Below are positions 6,182 to 10,166 of a stretch of DNA of 10,166 nt, piece by piece (positions within the stretch are counted from its first letter, which is position 1; each line of letters begins with the position of its first letter). The notes beneath the pieces were generated by a model. That model was given only the letters and a program-made list of their open reading frames with translations. It searched no databases and had not been told where the DNA came from. This stretch comes from JALVIU01 sp964462295 (lineage in GTDB: Bacteria > Atribacterota > JALVIU01): contig CAYWXH010000062.1 in the NCBI GenBank assembly GCA_964462295.1, positions 1 to 10,166 on the forward strand. Reading direction: 5' to 3'. The position numbers and the translations under genes were made by a program.

Positions 6182-6715
6182 GAGATTGCATCACTCAGGG
6201 CAAAATGCGCCCTTCCTCGCAATGACAAACCATACCCTTGTCATTGCGAGCACCACGAAGTGGTGCGAAGCAATCTCCGAAAGCCAATTCTCGTGTTCCC
6301 CTGTGCCGTCATTGCGAGGGCCACGGAAGTGGCCCGTGGCAATCTGCGGTCCCTCACGGTTTTGTCATTGCGAGACCCCGCTCTTTCCCTTGTCATTGCG
6401 AGGCTCGGTTTGTGAGCCGAAGCAATCTCTCTTTTGCGTTTTCCAATGCGCCTTGGGTACCGGAGATTGCCGCGTCAGGGCAAAATACGCCCTTCCTCGC
6501 AATGACAAACCACACCCCTGTCATTGCGAGCCCCGTAAGGAGGCGTGGCAATCTCTCTTTTGCGCTCCCCAATACACCTTGGGCACGGAGATTGCCACGT
6601 CGCCCAAAATGCGGGCTCCTCGCAATGACGGTAGGGGGTACCAGAGATTGCCACGTCGCTTCGCTCCTCGCAATGACAGTTGGGGGGGAAAGGGCTCCTA
6701 GTAATGACGGTTTAG
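6182..6715. repeat. right array of ATTGC/GCAAT palindromic repeats
   Basis: About 530 bases consist of alternating modules: a hairpin unit between ATTGC and GCAATGAC, a short linker, another hairpin unit from GTCATTGCGAG to GCAATCT, then a linker containing CTCTTTTGCG, CCAAT, CCTTGGG and GAG before the next ATTGC. That linker occurs in direct orientation at about 6427-6464 and 6552-6590. The unit with CAGGGCAAAAT and CGCCCTTCCTCGC occurs at about 6185-6206 and 6468-6501. The hairpin arms differ from unit to unit yet stay self-complementary, for example CACCAC/GTGGTG and GGGCCAC/GTGGCCC. Modules decay toward the right edge (CCTAGTAATGAC). Open frames that cross the array are translated repeats, not genes. 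Confidence 0.93.
6335..6507 (-). repeat. right arm of long inverted repeat
   Basis: These 173 bases are the inverted counterpart of 48-221. Identity is 68 of 69 bases in 6335-6403 and nearly as high in 6421-6507. The short block between is a different hairpin. The pair spans about 6.1 kb and leaves the chemoreceptor, transporter, receiver and yjjX genes inside. Confidence 0.88.
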
Positions 6716-6757
6716 AAGTCCCATAGGAACAGAAAATAAAAATCACAATTTTAATAT
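6703..6757 (+). repeat. 55-bp duplicate, left of the assembly gap
   Basis: The 55 bases directly before the N run are identical to the 55 bases directly after it (6858-6912). The duplicated piece starts in the last degraded repeat module and ends in AT-rich sequence. Exact identity that stops precisely at the Ns points to overlapping contig ends from a k-mer assembler rather than a real duplication. Confidence 0.9.
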
Positions 6758-6857
6758 NNNNNNNNNNNNNNNNNNNNNNNNNNNNNNNNNNNNNNNNNNN
6801 NNNNNNNNNNNNNNNNNNNNNNNNNNNNNNNNNNNNNNNNNNNNNNNNNNNNNNNNN
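6758..6857. other. assembly gap of exactly 100 Ns
   Basis: The run is exactly 100 unknown bases, the conventional filler for a scaffold gap of unknown size. Because the flanks are the same 55 bp, the true distance may be zero, with the two contigs overlapping. The gap separates the right repeat array from the lysine operon promoter. Confidence 0.97.
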
Positions 6858-6912
6858 AATGACGGTTTAGAAGTCCCATAGGAACAGAAAATAAAAATCA
6901 CAATTTTAATAT
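6858..6912 (+). repeat. 55-bp duplicate, right of the assembly gap
   Basis: Identical copy of 6703-6757, beginning at the first base after the Ns. The lysine operon promoter begins 10 bases beyond its end. Confidence 0.9.
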
Positions 6913-6921
6913 ACATTATCC

Positions 6922-6950
6922 TTGACATACCATTTTTTTTATGTTATGGT
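6922..6950 (+). promoter_or_regulatory. promoter of the lysC-dapA-dapB operon
   Basis: A perfect -35 TTGACA (6922-6927) and TATGGT (6945-6950) are separated by 17 bases. Transcription would start near 6957, about 16 bases before the first strand of the riboswitch P1 stem. Confidence 0.82.
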
Positions 6951-6972
6951 AAAGAAAATTGAATATAGGTGA

Positions 6973-7152
6973 TTAAGATAGAGGTGCGGAATTAATGAGT
7001 ACCTCCGGCGAGACGGCATCTTTGACCCGGAGCGAAAGGTGATTCCGCCGAAGTCTTAAGGAATGGCCGATTCCTTAGGGCTGGGTTTATGGTGAATAAC
7101 CATAAAACTGTCACGAAAGGAGAACCCGACCTTTCGTGGAGCGCTATCTTAA
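6973..7152 (+). promoter_or_regulatory. lysine riboswitch aptamer (L box)
   Basis: The conserved L-box core is present: AGAGGTGCGG at 6980-6989, AGTAC at 6998-7002, GCCGAAG at 7047-7053, GGGCTGGG at 7078-7085, ACTGTCACG at 7107-7115 and GGAGCGCTATC at 7138-7148. Five helices can be drawn. P1 pairs 6973-6981 with 7144-7152. P2 pairs 6986-6992 with 7042-7048 and 7003-7008 with 7027-7032. P3 pairs 7057-7064 with 7070-7077, P4 pairs 7086-7093 with 7099-7106, and P5 pairs 7112-7120 with 7130-7138. CGGC at 7014-7017 in the P2 loop can pair with GCCG at 7066-7069 in the P3 loop, matching the kissing loops of known lysine riboswitches. It binds lysine and controls the downstream lysine genes. Confidence 0.96.
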
Positions 7153-7173
7153 GTTAGGGTCTTTCGAGAGATC

Positions 7174-7209
7174 AAAAGGCGACTACTTAAGATAGTAGTC
7201 GCCTTTTTT
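7174..7209 (+). terminator. riboswitch-controlled intrinsic terminator
   Basis: GGCGACTACT (7178-7187) pairs with AGTAGTCGCC (7194-7203) around the loop TAAGAT, and six Ts follow (7204-7209). AAAA at 7174-7177 can extend the stem into the T run. The loop region CTTAAGATAG (7186-7195) is perfectly complementary to CTATCTTAAG at 7144-7153, which contains the 3' strand of P1. Lysine-stabilised P1 would therefore free the terminator to form, and absence of lysine would favour the competing antiterminator pairing. Confidence 0.93.
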
Positions 7210-7240
7210 GTTATACAACACCATAAAGGAGGGTGATAGA

Positions 7241-8458
7241 GTGAGAATCGTTGTAAAGTTTGGAGGGACAAGCGTAGGTGATGCAGAAAGAATACGCCTT
7301 GCCGCAGGGGCAGTTGCCAAAAAGGCAAAAAAGGGAGACCAGATGATTGTTGTAGTCTCTGCTATGGCAGGGGTTACAGACACCCTTTTAAATACGGCAA
7401 AGGGTGCAACAGGTGAAAATATAGATGATACATTTCTTTCAGATATAGTGGCAATGGGTGAGGCAACCTCTGCACGTATCATGGCTGCTACCTTAAAATC
7501 TATGGGGATAGATGCCAAATACTTTGATCCAAACAGGGAAGATTTTCCCATAGTTACAGATAATATTCCATGGGGTGCAAAGATATTACCAAAGCAAAGT
7601 ATTGAAAAAGCAGAGAAATATCTAGAACCCCTTATTGAAAAAGGAACAGTCCCTGTAGTGTGTGGTTTTTTAGGAAGAAGTCTTGAAGGCAGAGTTACCA
7701 CTTTGGGAAGAGGGGGTTCTGATGTTACAGCCTATGCACTTGGCAACTTTTTAAATGCCGATTGGGTAATAATTGTAACAGATGCAGAAGGTGTACTAAG
7801 TGGTGATCCAAGAAAGGTAGATGGTGCAGAGATCTTAAAAGAAATCTCTGTAAAGGAGATGGGAGTCCTTGCAGACAGAGGGGCAAAGGTAATACATCCG
7901 AATGCACTTAGATTTAAAACCCCAAAAATGAGGTCAAAGGTAATACACTTCAGACATGGAGACCTTGATGTGGAAGGTACAGAAATTGTGGGCTATTTTG
8001 AAAAAAGGGCCACACTCCACAAAGAAAAACTCTCCATGATCACTATAGTAGGTAATGATATTATGAATACCCCAGGGCTTTTGGATAAACTTATAAGTCC
8101 CCTTGCAGAAAAAGAAATTGCTATATATGGGGTATCTGTAGGAACAAAATATATAGGTGTATATGTAGAGACAGATAATGCCTCACTTACATACAATATG
8201 TTACATCCTATAGTTGTGGAACACCCACTTTTAAAATCCATTACAGTAAAAGACAATATCGGGCTTATCTCTACAGAAAGTCAAAACTTTATAGACACCC
8301 CTGGTGTTATTTCTAAGCTTACCACACCTCTTGGTGAGGCTGGTATAAACATATTAGAGATGGCAACTATCAAGACAGATATCTTAATATATGTAGATTG
8401 GGAGAGGGCAGGAGATGCCTATGAAATAGTTTCTAGGGTAATGGAGGAGATTCCATAG
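7241..8458 (+). CDS. lysC: aspartate kinase (aspartokinase)
   Basis: This 405-residue enzyme phosphorylates aspartate with ATP, the first committed step toward lysine, threonine and methionine. The kinase domain starts KFGGTSVG (6-13) and includes VVSAMAGVTD (38-47), TTLGRGGSDVTA (153-164) and KVIHPNALRF (216-225). Two ACT domains follow, one from about 267 (VGNDIMNTPGLL) and one from about 341 (the DTPG motif is at 352-355, GINILEMA at 368-375); these normally carry allosteric control by end products. The length matches monofunctional aspartokinases. Translation is assigned to GTG7241 because AAGGAGGG lies at 7226-7233, 7 bases upstream; an earlier TTG at 7208 is within the terminator T run. 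It is the first gene of a lysine operon under riboswitch control, so it is probably subject to both RNA-level and protein-level feedback. The ACT effector cannot be read from sequence alone. Confidence 0.96.
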   Translation: MRIVVKFGGTSVGDAERIRLAAGAVAKKAKKGDQMIVVVSAMAGVTDTLLNTAKGATGENIDDTFLSDIVAMGEATSARIMAATLKSMGIDAKYFDPNREDFPIVTDNIPWGAKILPKQSIEKAEKYLEPLIEKGTVPVVCGFLGRSLEGRVTTLGRGGSDVTAYALGNFLNADWVIIVTDAEGVLSGDPRKVDGAEILKEISVKEMGVLADRGAKVIHPNALRFKTPKMRSKVIHFRHGDLDVEGTEIVGYFEKRATLHKEKLSMITIVGNDIMNTPGLLDKLISPLAEKEIAIYGVSVGTKYIGVYVETDNASLTYNMLHPIVVEHPLLKSITVKDNIGLISTESQNFIDTPGVISKLTTPLGEAGINILEMATIKTDILIYVDWERAGDAYEIVSRVMEEIP

Positions 8459-8489
8459 AATTTTGAATAAAAAATAAGGAGGCGGTATT

Positions 8490-9374
8490 ATGGAATTTAG
8501 AGGCTCTATAGTAGCCATGATTACACCCTTTACAGAAGAGGGTAAGATTGACAGGGCAGGTGTGGAAAGGCTTATCAATTTCCACATAGAAAACGGGACA
8601 GATGCAATACTTTTGGCAGGTACCACAGGAGAATCTGCAACCCTTACACACGATGAGCATAAAGAACTTATCAAAATGGGTGTAGAAATTGCAAATGGTA
8701 GAATTCCCATAGTAGCAGGTACAGGGTCAAACTCTACCGCTGAGGCCTTAGAACTTACCAAATGTGCAAAAGAGGCCGGGGCAGATGCAGCACTACTTAT
8801 TACACCATACTACAATAAACCTACACAAAAGGGGATGTACCTACATTTTAAAAAGATTGCAGAAGAGGTAGATATACCTATAATCCTTTATAATGTACCA
8901 TCTCGTACAGGGATAAATCTTCTTCCTGATACTGTGGCTAAACTCTCTGAGATCCCAAATATTGTAGCAGTTAAAGAGGCAAGCGGAAACCTTGGGCAAA
9001 TGGTACAAATCGTTCGTGGAGTAAAGCCAGGTTTTAAACTTATGTCAGGGGATGACCAACTTCTTCTCCCTATTCTCTCCATCGGAGGGACAGGGGTAAT
9101 CTCTGTGGTTGCAAATATTATCCCACGGGATATGGCCCAAATGATAAAAGAATGGGAAGCAGGAAATGTAGAGAAGGCAAGAGAGATGTATCTTAAAATG
9201 TACCCCCTCGCACAAGCAATGTTTTATGAGACAAACCCAATACCTGTAAAGACTGCAGCAGGACTTTTGGGACTTCCTACAGGACCTCTAAGACTTCCTC
9301 TTGCCCCAATGGATGATGCAAATCTTGAGAAGATGAAAAAGGCCATGAGAGATTACGGATTAGAGGTGAACTAA
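8490..9374 (+). CDS. dapA: 4-hydroxy-tetrahydrodipicolinate synthase
   Basis: The 294-residue TIM-barrel enzyme condenses pyruvate with aspartate semialdehyde, the first step of the diaminopimelate/lysine branch. Active-site residues known from E. coli are all present, shifted by one: T45-T46 in AGTTGES, Y108 in PYYNK, Y134 and R139 in YNVPSRTG, and the Schiff-base lysine K162 in VAVKEASGN. Length is typical. ATG8490 has AAGGAGG 7 bases upstream. It follows lysC by 31 bases with no terminator and precedes dapB by 1 base, so the three genes form one transcript. Confidence 0.97.
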   Translation: MEFRGSIVAMITPFTEEGKIDRAGVERLINFHIENGTDAILLAGTTGESATLTHDEHKELIKMGVEIANGRIPIVAGTGSNSTAEALELTKCAKEAGADAALLITPYYNKPTQKGMYLHFKKIAEEVDIPIILYNVPSRTGINLLPDTVAKLSEIPNIVAVKEASGNLGQMVQIVRGVKPGFKLMSGDDQLLLPILSIGGTGVISVVANIIPRDMAQMIKEWEAGNVEKAREMYLKMYPLAQAMFYETNPIPVKTAAGLLGLPTGPLRLPLAPMDDANLEKMKKAMRDYGLEVN

Positions 9375-9375
9375 A

Positions 9376-10158
9376 ATGATTCGAGTAATTGTATCTGGTG
9401 CAATGGGTAGAATGGGAAAGATGATAGGGGGGCTTGTCCAAGCTGCAGAAGATATGGAACTTGTTGCAGGAATAGAGAGAAAAGAAGTGGTAGATAGTGT
9501 AAAAACATGGAATGGAACAGATATTCCACTTTATGCATCACTTGAGAATGCTATAGACAAAGGAGATGTAGTAATAGAATTTACCAATCCCAAAACAACC
9601 ATAGAGCATGTCCGTATCGCAAAGGCACACAAAAAACCTATGGTTATAGGTACAACAGGGCTTACCGATGATGAGAAGAAGACAATAGAAGATGCGGCAG
9701 TGGATATCCCTATTGTCCTTTCACCTAACATGTCAAAAGGTGTAAATATCTTGTTTAAGCTTGTAGAAGAGGTAGCACGCATACTTGGTGAAGAATATGA
9801 TATAGAGATAGTAGAGATGCACCATCATCATAAAAAAGATGCCCCATCTGGCACAGCAAAAAGACTTGGTGAAATCATAGCAGGTGTATGGGATAAGAAA
9901 TTGGATGAGGTAGGTGTATATGGACGCTCTGGGTTTGTAGGTGAGCGTAAAAAAGGAGAGCTTGGGATTCTTGCCGTACGTGCAGGTGATATAGTGGGGG
10001 ACCATACAGTAATTTTTGCAGGACCTGGTGAGCGTTTGGAGCTTACGCACCGTGCACATTCCCGTGAGGCATTTGCAAATGGTGCACTCGGGGCTGCTCG
10101 TTTCGTAGTAGGACAAAAACCAGGACTCTATGGAACAAAAGAGGTTTTAGGCCTATAG
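9376..10158 (+). CDS. dapB: 4-hydroxy-tetrahydrodipicolinate reductase
   Basis: This 260-residue enzyme reduces the DapA product with NAD(P)H. The Rossmann motif is GAMGRMG at 8-14, GTTG is at 92-95, and SPNMSKGVNILF at 116-127 is the conserved active-site strand. The catalytic signature is a run of four histidines and two lysines at 149-154 followed by DAPSGTA; H149 and K153 match the catalytic His159 and Lys163 of the E. coli enzyme. Length is near the family norm. It starts 1 base after the dapA stop, with AGAGG inside the end of dapA as ribosome binding site. Aspartate semialdehyde dehydrogenase, which is needed between LysC and DapA, is not in the window. After the stop, AGAGGGGA (10159-10166) looks like a ribosome binding site, so a further gene probably follows. 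Confidence 0.97.
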   Translation: MIRVIVSGAMGRMGKMIGGLVQAAEDMELVAGIERKEVVDSVKTWNGTDIPLYASLENAIDKGDVVIEFTNPKTTIEHVRIAKAHKKPMVIGTTGLTDDEKKTIEDAAVDIPIVLSPNMSKGVNILFKLVEEVARILGEEYDIEIVEMHHHHKKDAPSGTAKRLGEIIAGVWDKKLDEVGVYGRSGFVGERKKGELGILAVRAGDIVGDHTVIFAGPGERLELTHRAHSREAFANGALGAARFVVGQKPGLYGTKEVLGL

Positions 10159-10166
10159 AGAGGGGA

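Noticed and set aside
6182..6715. CRISPR array
   Set aside because: Repeat units are not constant in length or orientation, spacers recur between units, and no cas gene is near. The pattern is that of interspersed palindromes.
6126..6746. Long open frames on both strands across the right repeat array
   Set aside because: They translate the palindromic repeats themselves, overlap in several frames, lack ribosome binding sites and show no protein-like composition.
6703..6912. Real tandem duplication or target-site duplication of an element in the gap
   Set aside because: Perfect identity ending exactly at a 100-N filler is better explained by overlapping contig ends, although reads would be needed to exclude a real duplication.
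7208..7240. Upstream TTG start for lysC
   Set aside because: It lies in the T run of the riboswitch terminator and has no ribosome binding site, whereas GTG7241 has a strong one at the right distance.
9733..10116. Antisense open frame of 127 codons opposite dapB
   Set aside because: It is a mirror of an unmistakable DapB, is rich in Cys and Tyr, and lacks start signals.

Overview
This window looks like bacterial chromosome from a low-GC genome, probably a draft or metagenome assembly. Coding is dense, Shine-Dalgarno sites are strong (AAGGAGG type), and ATA, AGA and AGG codons are common. A lysine riboswitch, an energy-coupling-factor metal transporter and a chemoreceptor all fit Bacteria. 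Arrays of short ATTGC...GCAAT palindromes like those here recur in many unrelated bacteria, including uncultivated phyla, so I cannot name the lineage. Nothing here looks like plasmid or phage.

Layout: positions 1-31 may hold the tail of an unseen gene. Positions 48-326 are an array of palindromic repeats. Then come two rightward genes: a YjjX-type inosine/xanthosine triphosphatase (370-903) and a stand-alone response-regulator receiver (982-1377). They converge on a leftward metal-uptake operon, cbiM-nikN-like(PDGLE)-cbiQ-cbiO (3613 to 1374), whose last stop codon overlaps the receiver's stop. The operon has a strong sigma70-type promoter overlaid by two identical 12-bp operator-like sequences 22 bp apart. 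Upstream of it, also leftward, is a 749-residue chemoreceptor (6002-3753) with its own promoter and a clear intrinsic terminator. A second and larger repeat array follows (6182-6715).

Positions 6758-6857 are exactly 100 Ns, bordered on both sides by the same 55 bp. This looks like an assembly join rather than biology. To its right a promoter and a lysine riboswitch with intrinsic terminator lead into lysC-dapA-dapB (7241-10158). These three genes carry out the first step of the aspartate pathway and the first two steps of the lysine/diaminopimelate branch. The operon probably continues past the window edge.

How the parts work together: the lysine operon is an attenuation-controlled pathway in which lysine binding to the leader should stop transcription before lysC. 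The transporter operon supplies Ni2+ or Co2+. The PDGLE subunit, the lack of a cobalamin riboswitch and the operator-like repeats lean toward nickel under an unidentified repressor. The most unusual large-scale feature is that about 6 kb (yjjX through the chemoreceptor) is bracketed by inverted, near-identical stretches of about 173 bp belonging to the two repeat arrays. Most of this window is ordinary, well-known biology. I did not find a convincing new multi-gene system.
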